A stretch of 64,000 bases of DNA from Furfurilactobacillus milii (GCF_009864005.1 NZ_WEZQ01000005.1:124408-188407); one strand, 5' to 3'. Positions 40,743-49,781 are shown, counted from the stretch's first letter. Notes: generated by a model not told the origin, from the sequence alone. Numbers and translations: made by a program.

Positions 40743-41606
40743 TTAATTAGCATCGCTGAAATAATCGGTAAGACCCTTGGTAATAGAGTGGGCAACCCGA
40801 TAAGGATACGTGACACCGGAAATGGTCTTAAAGTCGTCACGGTCATTGATGTAACCCATTTCTAGCAAAACGGCTGGTCGTTGATTGTCACGAATTACTT
40901 CAAAGTTGCCGAATTCAATGCCCTTATTTGACATTGGGTAATGATTCATCTGGCTATTCAACGCCTTCGCCAGTTTCATTGAAATGTTTTTGTGATAATA
41001 ATAGGTTGTTAATCCTGATGATTGGTTTTCTTCTGGTGATGAATCGAAGTGAATGCTGATGAAGGCGTCAGCTTTTACCTCGTTAGCAATGGCCGGCCGT
41101 GGCGCCAACCCGACATACTTATCGCTGTCACGCGTCATAATGACGTGAGCGCCGTGACGGCGTAAATCAGCTGCCACTTCTTGAGCGACCTTTAGCGTGT
41201 ACGTTTTTTCCATATACTTTGACGACGTCGCATCTAATGTATGAAGTGCGCCAGAATCGTTACCCCCGTGGCCAGGATCAATCACGATGGTAGCTTCAGA
41301 CAGGTTAGTGGCCTCTTTCAAATTCGTTCTGCGGTTAACGAGCCAACTTGCCACCCAACCTGTATGACGGTCATCGTAGCGAACGTGGTACCACAGATTC
41401 TTTTCGCCAATCTTAACCAACCGCGAGTTTAGTTTGGCCTTATGAACCGTTTTATAATTGACGTTTGGTCCAGAGCGCACATTCAATTGATTAATGCTCA
41501 CCGTCACCGTTTCTTCACGCGTCAGCAATACGAGTAAGACACCGAGCGTGACTGTTACGGCAATTGTTAGCAGTAATTGGAACCATCGTTGTTTCAAAAA
41601 TTTCAT
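40743..41606 (-). CDS. N-acetylmuramoyl-L-alanine amidase with SH3b domain
   Basis: A 287-residue secreted or membrane-anchored wall hydrolase that cuts between MurNAc and L-Ala. There is an uncleaved-signal-type membrane segment at about 9-27. A bacterial SH3 domain for wall binding follows (about 35-95: NQLNVRSGPNVNYKTV, TGWVASWLV). The Amidase_3 catalytic domain has TIVIDPGHGGNDSGA, ISIHFDSS and VLLEMGYINDRDD, with zinc His/Glu in the first block. ATG 41604-41606 has AAGGAT upstream; a TGCTATAAT extended -10 on the minus strand at 41638-41646 is a likely promoter element. Confidence 0.93.
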   Translation of the reverse strand: MKFLKQRWFQLLLTIAVTVTLGVLLVLLTREETVTVSINQLNVRSGPNVNYKTVHKAKLNSRLVKIGEKNLWYHVRYDDRHTGWVASWLVNRRTNLKEATNLSEATIVIDPGHGGNDSGALHTLDATSSKYMEKTYTLKVAQEVAADLRRHGAHVIMTRDSDKYVGLAPRPAIANEVKADAFISIHFDSSPEENQSSGLTTYYYHKNISMKLAKALNSQMNHYPMSNKGIEFGNFEVIRDNQRPAVLLEMGYINDRDDFKTISGVTYPYRVAHSITKGLTDYFSDAN

Positions 41607-41637
41607 TATCTCAATCCTTGTACAATAAAGTACATCA

Positions 41638-41646
41638 ATTATAGCA
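41638..41646 (-). promoter_or_regulatory. Extended -10 promoter element for the amidase
   Basis: Minus strand TGCTATAAT, a TG-extended perfect -10, about 30 bases before the amidase start. No good -35 is visible, as is common for extended -10 promoters. Confidence 0.6.
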
Positions 41647-41684
41647 AACTCACGCCAGAAAGGCGGGAAAAAACGTGATTCGAC

Positions 41685-41713
41685 TTGACAGGAGGGCAAA
41701 ACTAAACTAAGTT
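41685..41713 (+). promoter_or_regulatory. Possible promoter for the hisS-aspS T-box leader
   Basis: A perfect TTGACA (41685-41690), a 17-base spacer and TAAGTT as a weak -10 (41708-41713). Placement just before stem I fits; the -10 is poor, so confidence is limited. Confidence 0.45.
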
Positions 41714-41737
41714 TTAAACACGTAGAAATAATATTAA

Positions 41738-41937
41738 AACCGTTAATGAAAGATTACTAGCAGTGGCGACCCACTCAGAGAGCAAGTGGTTGGTGGAAAC
41801 TTGTCCGGTCAATGTTGCGAAGACACTTTTTAGGTGGATGAAAATCCCGTCGCAGCAGACGTTACCATGAGAACTTATAAAGGTGGTACCGTGCGTAAAG
41901 CGCCCTTGATGATGAACATTCAGGGGCGTTTTTTTAT
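41738..41937 (+). promoter_or_regulatory. T-box riboswitch controlling hisS-aspS
   Basis: A leader that senses uncharged tRNA by codon-anticodon pairing. The T-box sequence AAAGGTGGTACCGTGCG is at 41879-41895. Stem I has the apical GGTTGGTG with AGAGAG before it and CAAGT/ACTTG closing it. The specifier loop (3' side GAAGACA, closed by AAAG/CTTT) presents GAC (Asp) in the usual place with a purine after it, overlapped by CAC (His) in GACAC at 41822-41826. The terminator AGCGCCCTTGA / TCAGGGGCGTT with a T run ends at 41935; the T-box would form the competing antiterminator. Uncharged tRNA-Asp, perhaps also tRNA-His, would turn on hisS and aspS. Confidence 0.92.
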
Positions 41938-41981
41938 GCTCTGATAAATGGTTTATATTAAATTGCACTGGAGGCAAACAC

Positions 41982-43274
41982 ATGAAATATCAACGACCAA
42001 AAGGCACGGCCGATATTTTACCGGGAATGTCGGAAAAATGGAGTTATGTAGAAGATACAGCACGACTATTATTTAACGATTATCAATTTCATGAAATTCG
42101 CACGCCAATGTTTGAAAACTTTGAGGTATTTTCACGATCAGCTGGCGATACCAGTGACGTTGTCACAAAGGAAATGTATGATTTCCATGATAAGGGTGAT
42201 CGTCACATTGCGTTGCGGCCAGAGGGAACGGCCGGCGTCGTTCGGGCCTACGTTGAAAATAAACTTTACGCACCCGAGCAAGAAAAGCCATACAAAGTTT
42301 TCTACATGGGGCCAATGTTCCGTTATGAACGTCCCCAAACGGGCCGTAGCCGTGAGTTCCATCAAATTGGGGTTGAATCATTTGGTAGCGATTCACCAGC
42401 AGTTGATGTTGAAATCATGGCAATGGCAATGGATTTCTTTAATCATCTTGGTTTGACGAATCTAAAACTGGCCGTGAACTCCTTGGGCGATAAAGAAACC
42501 CGCGAAGCGTACCATCAGGCATTAGTTGATTACCTTGAGCCCCATTTCAACGACCTCAGTGAAGATTCTCAGTCGCGTTTGCACAAGAATCCGTTGCGGG
42601 TGCTTGATAGTAAAGATAAAAAGGATCAGGAAATCGTTGCTAATGCACCGTCGATTCTCGATTTCATGACACCGGATGCACAAAAGCATTTGGATACAGT
42701 TAAGGAAATGCTTGAAGCATTAAAAATTCCGTTTGAAATTGACCCAACGATGGTTCGCGGACTTGATTATTACAACCACACCATCTTTGAAATTGAAACG
42801 AATTCGCCTGCGCTCGGTCATGGTTGGATGACCATTTGTGGTGGTGGTCGTTATAACGGGTTAGTCGAGGAACTCGGCGGACCGGAAACACCCGGATTTG
42901 GTTTCGGCATCGGGATGGAACGGTTGTTGCTCTTATTGGACAATTTAGACGTTACGGCGCCAATCAGCAATCCGCTAAATGCTTACGTTGTTGGCATTGG
43001 TGAAGAAACTAATGTTGAAACGTTAAAGCTGGTTCAAGCAATTCGGCAGGCAGGATTCAGCGCGGATCGTGATTACTTGAATCGCAAGCCAAAGGCGCAG
43101 TTTAAAACCGCCGATCGCCGTCAAGCAGAATTCACCATTACGGTTGGTGCCCAGGAATTGGAAAGCCAAACGGTTCATTTCAAGAGCATGCGAACAGGTG
43201 AAGAAACAACATTACCAATGGATGCCATTTATCAAGACTTCGCCAGCGTGTACGATAAGTATTCGGAAGAATAG
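41982..43274 (+). CDS. hisS: Histidyl-tRNA synthetase
   Basis: A 430-residue class II synthetase that charges tRNA-His. It opens with the family [11 protein letters not shown]. Further blocks: [15 protein letters not shown], motif 2 [20 protein letters not shown], the histidine-specific loop [13 protein letters not shown], and motif 3 [15 protein letters not shown]. The C-terminal anticodon-binding domain is present. ATG 41982 has GGAGG upstream. First gene of the T-box-controlled hisS-aspS operon; 53 bases separate it from aspS, with a small GCTCGA/TCGAGC hairpin in between. Confidence 0.98.
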   Translation: MKYQRPKGTADILPGMSEKWSYVEDTARLLFNDYQFHEIRTPMFENFEVFSRSAGDTSDVVTKEMYDFHDKGDRHIALRPEGTAGVVRAYVENKLYAPEQEKPYKVFYMGPMFRYERPQTGRSREFHQIGVESFGSDSPAVDVEIMAMAMDFFNHLGLTNLKLAVNSLGDKETREAYHQALVDYLEPHFNDLSEDSQSRLHKNPLRVLDSKDKKDQEIVANAPSILDFMTPDAQKHLDTVKEMLEALKIPFEIDPTMVRGLDYYNHTIFEIETNSPALGHGWMTICGGGRYNGLVEELGGPETPGFGFGIGMERLLLLLDNLDVTAPISNPLNAYVVGIGEETNVETLKLVQAIRQAGFSADRDYLNRKPKAQFKTADRRQAEFTITVGAQELESQTVHFKSMRTGEETTLPMDAIYQDFASVYDKYSEE

Positions 43275-43327
43275 AGTGGTGCCGAAGCTCGAGAGAAGTC
43301 GAGCAATCAGAAGGAGAGCGAGAGAAT

Positions 43328-45103
43328 ATGGAACGAACACAATACGCAGGTTTAATTGACGAAAGTTATGAAGGCCAGCAGGTTACCCTGTTTGGCTGGG
43401 TTCAAAAACGACGTGATTTAGGTAAGCTGATTTTTATCGACTTACGTGACCGTGAAGGACTAGTTCAGTTAGTATTCAGTGCCGCAAACAGCGAATCCGC
43501 TTTGAATTTAGCGGAACAGATGCGTAGTGAATATGTCATTAAGGTCAGCGGGGTTGTTAAGGCTCGCAGTGCCAAAGAAGTTAACCCAGACATGAAGACT
43601 GGGAAAGTTGAAATCGAAGTTAGCGATGCAACTATCTTGAATAAATCTAAGGTGCCTCCATTTGATATTGCGGATGGTGTTGAAGCTTCCGAAGATTTAA
43701 AGCTGAAGTATCGTTACCTAGATTTGCGTCGGCCAGAAATGCAACGTGGTTTAATTTTGCGAAGTAAGATCACGCAAGCAGTTCACAGTTACTTTGATGA
43801 AAATGGCTTCATTGACATTGAAACACCTGATTTAACAAAGTCAACGCCAGAAGGTGCACGTGACTATCTTGTGCCAAGCCGGATTTACCCTGGCCACTTT
43901 TACGCATTGCCACAGTCACCACAGTTGTTCAAACAGTTGTTGATGGGTGCCGGTTTTGATCGTTATTATCAATTGGCTCGTTGTTTCCGGGATGAAGATT
44001 TACGTGGTGACCGTCAACCTGAATTTACTCAGATTGATATGGAAACAAGTTTCATGAGCCAGCATGACATCATGGATATGACTGAAGGCTTAATTGCCCG
44101 CGTTATGAAGAATACGTTGAATTTAGACGTTAAGTTGCCATTTGATCGGATTACTTGGCAAGAATCCATGGACCGGTTTGGCACGGATCAGCCTGATTTA
44201 CGGTTTGGTATGGAGTTAAAGGACATTTCTGACATCGTGAAGGACAGTTCTTTCAAGGTCTTCAGTGGTGCTGTTGAAAATGGCGGTCAGGTTAAGGGGA
44301 TTGCGGTACCTGGTGGTGCAGATCATTATTCACGTAAGCAAATTGATGCCTTTACTGATTACATCAAACGTTTTGGTGCCAAAGGTTTGGCTTGGGCCAA
44401 GGTTGGCGCTGATGAATTTAGTGGTCCGGTGGCAAAGTTTGTTAATGACCAGTACAGTGAAATCACGACTGCGATGGACGCTCACGAAGGTGACTTATTG
44501 CTGTTTGTCGCTGATCGTAGCAAGGTCGTCGCTGATAGTTTGTCATATTTGCGAGTAACGATTGCTAAAGAATTAGACATGATCGATCCTAAAAAGTTCG
44601 CTTTCCTTTGGATCATCGACTGGCCGTTATTTGAATATGACGAAGGGGATCAACGTTGGGTACCAGCGCATCACCCATTCACCATGCCAAACGAAGGTGA
44701 CGAGCACTTCTTAAATGAAGGTGAGAACCCATATGAAGCTCATGCTCAAAGTTACGATATCATTTTGAATGGTTTGGAACTTGGTGGCGGTTCAATCCGT
44801 ATCCACACACGTGAATTACAAGAAAAGATGTTGAAGGCACTAGGATTTACGCCTGAACGTGCCAACGCTCAGTTTGGCTTCTTACTAACCGCGTTGGATT
44901 ACGGTTTTCCACCGCATGGTGGTCTGGCTATCGGTCTTGACCGGTTTGCACGACTTTTGGCAGGTTCAGACAACATTCGTGAAGTGATTGCCTTCCCGAA
45001 GAACTCGAAGGCAACCGAACCAATGACCGAAGCCCCAAGTCCAGTTGCTGACAAACAATTGGAAGAATTGTACCTGAATGTTACAAAGAAGGACAAAGAG
45101 TAA
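43328..45103 (+). CDS. aspS: Aspartyl-tRNA synthetase
   Basis: A 591-residue bacterial-type class II synthetase. An N-terminal OB-fold anticodon domain (about 1-105) precedes the catalytic core with [20 protein letters not shown], motif 2 [20 protein letters not shown], the GAD insertion domain (about 290-420) and motif 3 [16 protein letters not shown] 43328 has AAGGAG upstream at a spacing of about 12. Whether the enzyme is strict for tRNA-Asp or also charges tRNA-Asn cannot be read off. A structured repeat (45145-45315) and a terminator (45428-45470) lie downstream. Confidence 0.98.
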   Translation: MERTQYAGLIDESYEGQQVTLFGWVQKRRDLGKLIFIDLRDREGLVQLVFSAANSESALNLAEQMRSEYVIKVSGVVKARSAKEVNPDMKTGKVEIEVSDATILNKSKVPPFDIADGVEASEDLKLKYRYLDLRRPEMQRGLILRSKITQAVHSYFDENGFIDIETPDLTKSTPEGARDYLVPSRIYPGHFYALPQSPQLFKQLLMGAGFDRYYQLARCFRDEDLRGDRQPEFTQIDMETSFMSQHDIMDMTEGLIARVMKNTLNLDVKLPFDRITWQESMDRFGTDQPDLRFGMELKDISDIVKDSSFKVFSGAVENGGQVKGIAVPGGADHYSRKQIDAFTDYIKRFGAKGLAWAKVGADEFSGPVAKFVNDQYSEITTAMDAHEGDLLLFVADRSKVVADSLSYLRVTIAKELDMIDPKKFAFLWIIDWPLFEYDEGDQRWVPAHHPFTMPNEGDEHFLNEGENPYEAHAQSYDIILNGLELGGGSIRIHTRELQEKMLKALGFTPERANAQFGFLLTALDYGFPPHGGLAIGLDRFARLLAGSDNIREVIAFPKNSKATEPMTEAPSPVADKQLEELYLNVTKKDKE

Positions 45104-45144
45104 ACAATTTTGTGACTGCCAGATATTTGATGTCGCTTACGGTT

Positions 45145-45315
45145 GTCAACAGTGACACGCTCACCGTGGGACCGGTTCAAACCTCCTGAAAACCGGAGTT
45201 TCTCACCTCGTCGCACAGCCCCGTGGGACCCCGAGTCTGCGCGACCGTCCGTGTTGTAAATTCGACAGAACCATTCGAATTAACAACACTTTCACGGCTC
45301 GGTATCACTGTTGAC
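45145..45315 (-). repeat. Structured repeat element, copy A1 (minus), behind aspS
   Basis: A 171-base element of an unrecognised family. Outer helix: 45145-45158 with 45302-45315, 14 positions, ending GTCAAC/GTTGAC. Inner closing helix: CCGTG (45164-45168) with CACGG (45293-45297). Hairpins: GTGTTGT (45251-45257) with ACAACAC (45283-45289), and GTCGC (45210-45214) with GCGAC (45241-45245). The minus strand carries the family motif GGTTTGAACCGGTCCCACGG (45164-45183). One outer pair is C-A on the plus strand but G-U on the minus strand, pointing to the minus strand as the functional RNA. About 80% identical to copy A2. Confidence 0.75.
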
Positions 45316-45427
45316 GCCCTTCAGCTAGTTTGATTTATCGCAACTGGCAATAGTAGGTTGCTCAATATTTGACTACGACGGGCAGCATAAAGCTGTTTGT
45401 ATTTCGACATTTTGTTCATATTTCAAG

Positions 45428-45470
45428 AAAACTTAGTGATGGCAATTTACTGCTTTCACTAAGTTTTTTT
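45428..45470 (+). terminator. Intrinsic terminator of hisS-aspS
   Basis: AAAACTTAGTGA (45428-45439) pairs with TCACTAAGTTTT (45456-45467), followed by further Ts. It lies downstream of repeat A1, so the plus-strand synthetase transcript would read through A1. Confidence 0.85.
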
Positions 45471-45610
45471 ATATCCAGTACCACACATGACAAAAGATTA
45501 AAGACAACTGAATTTCATTATTTTGATTAATAAGCATTTGGTTTCACAATGCTAAATCTTGTTTCAGTAGGCTACAGCTGCGTGATTTTCATTTCGAAAG
45601 AAGTGGAGCT

Positions 45611-45772
45611 AGTGAGAGACATAGTTTCGTGTCGACAACACTTATGGCCTGAATTTTGGCCATGTAGTGTTGTGGGACGACTTCTGAGATGCGAACTTCA
45701 GCTCAGAATCGAGGATGAAAACCGCGGGTTGAGCGGGTTGAATCCGGTCCTCATGAAACGGCGTCTCTCACT
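45611..45772 (+). repeat. Structured repeat element, copy B1 (plus)
   Basis: A 162-base element of the same unrecognised family in plus orientation. Outer helix AGTGAGAGAC (45611-45620) with GTCTCTCACT (45763-45772). Inner closing helix GTTTCGTG (45624-45631) with CATGAAAC (45752-45759), one G-U. Long hairpin ACAACACT..ATGGCC (45635-45649) with GGCCAT..AGTGTTGT (45658-45673). Hairpin CTGAG (45684-45688) with CTCAG (45702-45706). The family motif appears as GGTTGAATCCGGTCCTCATG. A plus-strand frame across it (45549-45794) is not credible as a protein. Confidence 0.75.
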
Positions 45773-45876
45773 GGCGGAACGGCAGTTGTTTTAAATTTAA
45801 TTATTTAAACATCAACGTATTCAGCGAATTACAGGCATATCAACAAAATTCGCGGATTTATTAACACCGGATTATG

Positions 45877-45905
45877 TTGCTTGATTGTGTGAAATTATTT
45901 ACAAT
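45877..45905 (+). promoter_or_regulatory. Promoter for the FMN reductase gene pair
   Basis: TTGCTT (45877-45882), a 17-base spacer and TACAAT (45900-45905), 72 bases before the first reductase start. It begins about 100 bases after repeat B1. Otherwise 45104-45977, apart from the repeats and terminator listed, shows no gene. Confidence 0.65.
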
Positions 45906-45977
45906 AGTGGTGGCAGTCGTCATGAACGATATTGCACAATGACCATTAAGTTTACCGAAATAGAAGGGATCTTCAAC

Positions 45978-46586
45978 ATGAATAAATATATTGCTTTAGT
46001 TGGAACCAATTCGGATAAATCAACAAACCGTGAATTGCTCCAATTTATGAAGCGACACTATGCTGATCAGGCCGACATTGAAGTGGTAGAAATTAAAGGC
46101 TTACCCGTCTTTAATAAACCAGACAACATGAAAGTGCCTGATGCAGCCTTAGCCATCGCTGATAAGATTGATCAGTCAGATGGTGTCATTATCAGTACAC
46201 CTGAATACGATCATTCTGTTCCAGCAGCTTTAATGAATGCACTTGAATGGTTATCTTACGGAATTCATCCGTTTGTAGACAAACCGGTGATGATTACCGG
46301 GTCCTCGTATGGGTCACTTGGTTCTTCACGGGCTCAAGGACACTTGCGCATCATTTTGGACTCACCGGAATTGCGGGCACGCATTATGCCAAGTTCAGAA
46401 TTCTTGTTGGATCATTCCTTGCAAGCGTTCGATGACGATGGAAATTTGTTAGACCAAGAAAAGTTGAGCAAACTTGATGGGTTGTTTGCCGATTTCCAAA
46501 CATTTGTTGGTTTGGCCAAACAGCTTAACCACGCAACAAGCATCAATCGCCAAGAAGCAAGCGACTATTCTTGGGACAAACAGTAA
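45978..46586 (+). CDS. NAD(P)H-dependent FMN reductase family protein
   Basis: A 202-residue flavodoxin-fold protein of the NADPH-dependent FMN/azo/chromate reductase family. The FMN phosphate loop is near the N-terminus (IALVGTNSDKSTNRELLQFM). IISTPEYDHSVPAALMNALEWLSYG (about 75-99) is the signature that holds the flavin, and VMITGSSYGSLGSSRAQ lines the ring. ATG 45978 has AAGGGA upstream; a longer frame from 45885 starts upstream of the promoter -10. It is followed after 35 bases by a related gene. Electron acceptor unknown; quinone, azo or Fe(III) reduction are possibilities. Confidence 0.9.
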   Translation: MNKYIALVGTNSDKSTNRELLQFMKRHYADQADIEVVEIKGLPVFNKPDNMKVPDAALAIADKIDQSDGVIISTPEYDHSVPAALMNALEWLSYGIHPFVDKPVMITGSSYGSLGSSRAQGHLRIILDSPELRARIMPSSEFLLDHSLQAFDDDGNLLDQEKLSKLDGLFADFQTFVGLAKQLNHATSINRQEASDYSWDKQ

Positions 46587-46621
46587 CGTGACTCAAGCGA
46601 GTGATTAGGAGACGACAAATA

Positions 46622-47980
46622 ATGAAACTTGTAGGAATTGCCGGTTCGGTAGCGGACCATTCTTATAACCGGATGTTGCTGAAGTTTATCGCAAACCACT
46701 TCAGTGACACGGTTGATTTAGAAATTTTAGATATTAATGATGTGCCAATGTTTAATCAAAGTGATGATCAAACGGACAGTGAACCAATTGCCTACCTAAC
46801 CCGAAAAATTAGTCAGGCGGACGGGGTTATTATTGCGACACCAGAGCATAATCACACACTTACGGCTAGTTTGAAGAGTGTTATTGAATGGTTATCATTC
46901 AATGTTCACCCATTTTCAGACAAACCTGTGATGATTGTTGGTGCTTCATACTATGACCAAGGTTCTTCGCGGGCCCAGTTGATGCTTCGCCAGATTTTGG
47001 AATCACCTGGTGTTAACGCTATTGTTATGCCCGGTAATGAATTTCTGCTGGCAGATGTTAAACAGGCCTTTGATGAAAACGACAACTTGAAAGATGCCAA
47101 CACCGTTAAGTTTCTTGGCAGTACATTAGATAAGTTTGTTAAGTTTGTAAGGGTGATTAATATGTTAAATGAACCACAACCAACTAGTGCTGAGGATGAA
47201 GACTTGACTGCTTCAAGCAAGATTGACACGACTATCGAAGGCGTTGATATGGGTGCTGATGACTGGGTCGAACAGGCTGCTAAAAAGGTCAATGCCGTTG
47301 ACGGTGATACGTACGTTAAACTCGACCGCGGTCTTTTAACAGTTGATCAGCTGAACGCGTTCTTAAACTCAATGCCAATTGAATTGACGTATGCAGACAG
47401 TAACAATCAGTTCATTTACTACAACCACATGCTGCCTGCCGATAAAATGTTGGCACCGCGGACACCGGCCCAGGCAGGCGACCCAATGTCAATGGTTCAC
47501 CCGGCTCGTGCCGTTAAACATGTTAAGGAAGTTATCCACATGTTACGGACTGGTCAAACGGATGAGGTGAAGATGCCTGTGCCGGGTAATGGTCCAGACA
47601 AGTACATTTTGCATTCCTATCGCGCAATGCGTGACAGCGAGAATAAATACTTGGGTATTAATGAATACGTTGAAGATCTAATGCCAATGATCAAATGGTA
47701 CTTGGCTAAGACCGGTCAGAAGTTAGTTGACGATCCAGACGCTGTGACTGGCGCTTCTGTAAAGGGGGCTGATGCGTCGACTGGGGCTTCGTCAGCAGAC
47801 GAACAAACTGTTGCTCCTGCAGCTGCCCCCGCAACGCCTGAAACTGATGCCAGCACTGGTGCATCCGAAGATGAGGAAGGACCAACGTCAGTAGCAAGTG
47901 CTGAACCAACATCAGCATCGACTGAAACAGCGGCTGATTCCGAACCTGATGATGTCACTGGCGCTTCAGAAGACGAATAG
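46622..47980 (+). CDS. FMN reductase-PAS fusion protein with TGAS-repeat tail
   Basis: A 452-residue protein in three parts. Residues 1-185 are a NADPH-dependent FMN reductase domain ([41 protein letters not shown]), paralogous to the gene before it. About 230-365 is a PAS-like domain of the type found behind DUF438 ([39 protein letters not shown]), which may bind heme, flavin or a small ligand. The last 80 residues are acidic and disordered with repeated TGAS units (DAVTGAS, DASTGAS twice, [10 protein letters not shown]). ATG 46622 has AGGAG upstream. It is probably a redox sensor or redox enzyme; role unknown. Confidence 0.85.
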   Translation: MKLVGIAGSVADHSYNRMLLKFIANHFSDTVDLEILDINDVPMFNQSDDQTDSEPIAYLTRKISQADGVIIATPEHNHTLTASLKSVIEWLSFNVHPFSDKPVMIVGASYYDQGSSRAQLMLRQILESPGVNAIVMPGNEFLLADVKQAFDENDNLKDANTVKFLGSTLDKFVKFVRVINMLNEPQPTSAEDEDLTASSKIDTTIEGVDMGADDWVEQAAKKVNAVDGDTYVKLDRGLLTVDQLNAFLNSMPIELTYADSNNQFIYYNHMLPADKMLAPRTPAQAGDPMSMVHPARAVKHVKEVIHMLRTGQTDEVKMPVPGNGPDKYILHSYRAMRDSENKYLGINEYVEDLMPMIKWYLAKTGQKLVDDPDAVTGASVKGADASTGASSADEQTVAPAAAPATPETDASTGASEDEEGPTSVASAEPTSASTETAADSEPDDVTGASEDE

Positions 47981-48044
47981 TTTGGTTTCATTTAAGCTAT
48001 TCCAATCCGTTACACATCGCTAAACAATTTTATTAAGCACAAAT

Positions 48045-48106
48045 AAATACCGTTCATTCGTTGCTACAGATCAAAGATGATGTGTAGGCGAATGAGCGGT
48101 ATTTTT
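48045..48106. terminator. Bidirectional terminator between convergent genes
   Basis: AAATACCGTTCATTCG (48045-48060) pairs with CGAATGAGCGGTATTT (48089-48104), with inner CTACA/TGTAG; T runs occur on both sides. Serves the reductase pair and the minus-strand membrane protein gene. Confidence 0.85.
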
Positions 48107-48121
48107 GACGAGACATATTAA

Positions 48122-48730
48122 TTAAGGTTGATAACTGACTGTTTTAAGGATGTCAACGGAACGTTGCTTGTCAGTTTTGGTCACTTCATGGCCACGTAAT
48201 TGTTGCCCTTGCGAGCCGACTTTTACGGTTTTGGGTTGTGTTGACCAGCCTTTTGAGGTGATATGAACTTTGTAGGTAGCTGGGGTAAGCGGTTGATTAT
48301 TATGAGTCAAAGCATTTGTTGACCACGCTTGGGATTTGACCGTTACATCATCGCCGACAATTGTATCGCCGCGGCTAATAGTGACGTGTAGCTTTGTTTG
48401 ATCCGGCAAATTAGTTGATCCTTTTAGCTGTACGCGACCCTTGTTATCCACATTAAAGTGAAGTTTGGTACTAACATTAATAGCCGATTTGTCTTTGCTT
48501 GTACTTAACCAAGTTTCGCCCACACCGGGATTTGAAGATGCAGGTGCCATGCCAGCAATCGTCCAAACAACGATGCAAACAAGGCTTAAGACAATCGCCA
48601 GAATGGTTTTAGTTCGTTTTTGCCAAGGACCGAAACGAAACATCACGTAAATTCCGGCCGGAAAGAAAATAATGGTTAGCACAATCCCAAACCACGGTTC
48701 TTTATAAAATTGATTTGCTTGCGTATTCAT
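48122..48730 (-). CDS. Membrane-anchored protein of unknown function, 202 aa
   Basis: I do not recognise a named family. Two membrane segments near the N-terminus (about 13-34 and 42-62) are followed by an extracellular beta-rich domain of about 130 residues (VQLKGSTNLPDQTKLHVTI; PLTPATYKVHITSKGW) that looks like an Ig/transthyretin-like fold. ATG 48728-48730 has GGAGG on the minus strand five bases away; the longer frame from 48775 lacks one. It is monocistronic, convergent with the FMN reductase pair, and divergent from yitT. Possibly surface or envelope related. Confidence 0.75.
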   Translation of the reverse strand: MNTQANQFYKEPWFGIVLTIIFFPAGIYVMFRFGPWQKRTKTILAIVLSLVCIVVWTIAGMAPASSNPGVGETWLSTSKDKSAINVSTKLHFNVDNKGRVQLKGSTNLPDQTKLHVTISRGDTIVGDDVTVKSQAWSTNALTHNNQPLTPATYKVHITSKGWSTQPKTVKVGSQGQQLRGHEVTKTDKQRSVDILKTVSYQP

Positions 48731-48875
48731 GAATACCTCCGGGTTAGTCAATCGTTTAAGTATACCATCAAACACCTGTGGAAACGGTTTCTGCTAAAAA
48801 AAGCGGCGATAAAAAAAGCGCCAGCGTGATGGGTTTGTTATAATTGGGGCACATTAAGACAAAGGACATTATTTT

Positions 48876-49751
48876 ATGAATGATTTGCAGCAATTAATTG
48901 AACGGCACCAGTATACGGGTCGGGTTGGCACGGCATTTATTTATTCGATCTGTGTCTCAATCGCCCTAAATTTCTTTTGGAATCCTGGTCATATCTATTC
49001 TTCAGGAATTACAGGAGCGGCCCAGCTGGTTCACACGTTATCGACACGATATCTTGGCGTGAACCTTGGTATTGGCGAGCTACTGTTTTTGCTTAATATT
49101 CCACTATTCATTTTGGCATGGATCAAGATTAGTCATCGATTTACGATTTTTACAATCATTGCCGTCGGGATGTCAACAGTGATGATTCGGGTGCTGCACC
49201 CCGTGACCTTAACAACAGATCCGATTATTTGTGCGATTTTTGGTGGTGCCGTTAATGGCTTCGGTACCGGCTTAGCCTTGCGTTACGGAATCTCTACCGG
49301 TGGATTGGATATTTTAGGCATTGTGATTCGTCGGGCAACAGGTCGTAAAATGGGGACCATTAACATGACCTTTAATGCCTTCATCATTGTTGCTGCCGGG
49401 TTTGTGTTTGGTTGGCCATACGCTTTTTATTCAGCAATTGGTATTTTCGTGAACGCGCGTGTTATGGATATGGTGTATACCCGTCAACAGCGGATGCAGG
49501 TGATGATTATTACGGACCGGCCCAAAACGGTCGTGGATTCGGTCCAACATCACATTCGTCGTGGCATTACCATTGTGCATGGCGCCGAGGGAGCCTACAA
49601 ACACAATAAGAAATCGATTTTATTTACAGTTATCTCTGGCTATGAAGTCGGCGAGCTGCAGGAGGCCATCAACGAATCAGACCCCAATTCATTTGTGTCA
49701 CTGAGTAATATTGTCAGGATTCTGGGGAATTTTTATGAGCCAAGGCTGTAA
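48876..49751 (+). CDS. YitT family membrane protein
   Basis: A 291-residue integral membrane protein with an N-terminal five- to six-helix YitT/DUF161 region and a C-terminal soluble DUF2179 domain (about 205-285: MQVMIITDRPKTVVDSVQHHI, then YEVGELQEAINESDPNSFVSLS). The motif GNGTGLALRYGISTGGLDIL-like stretch GFGTGLALRYGISTGGLDIL (about 126-145) is characteristic. ATG 48876 has AAGGAC upstream; TATAAT at 48839-48844 is a possible -10. Molecular function of the family is not established; transport has been suggested. Confidence 0.9.
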   Translation: MNDLQQLIERHQYTGRVGTAFIYSICVSIALNFFWNPGHIYSSGITGAAQLVHTLSTRYLGVNLGIGELLFLLNIPLFILAWIKISHRFTIFTIIAVGMSTVMIRVLHPVTLTTDPIICAIFGGAVNGFGTGLALRYGISTGGLDILGIVIRRATGRKMGTINMTFNAFIIVAAGFVFGWPYAFYSAIGIFVNARVMDMVYTRQQRMQVMIITDRPKTVVDSVQHHIRRGITIVHGAEGAYKHNKKSILFTVISGYEVGELQEAINESDPNSFVSLSNIVRILGNFYEPRL

Positions 49752-49781
49752 AAATTAGATGTTCAAGTTTGGAGGGAGAAA

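Noticed and set aside
45145-45315. A tRNA-like gene suggested by GGTTCAAACC in repeat A1
   Set aside because: No acceptor stem, anticodon arm or D-arm can be drawn around it, and the motif is better explained by the shared family segment on the other strand.
45549-45794. 81-codon plus-strand open frame over repeat B1
   Set aside because: It lies across a structured repeat, has no ribosome binding site, and the homologous copy B2 does not keep the frame.
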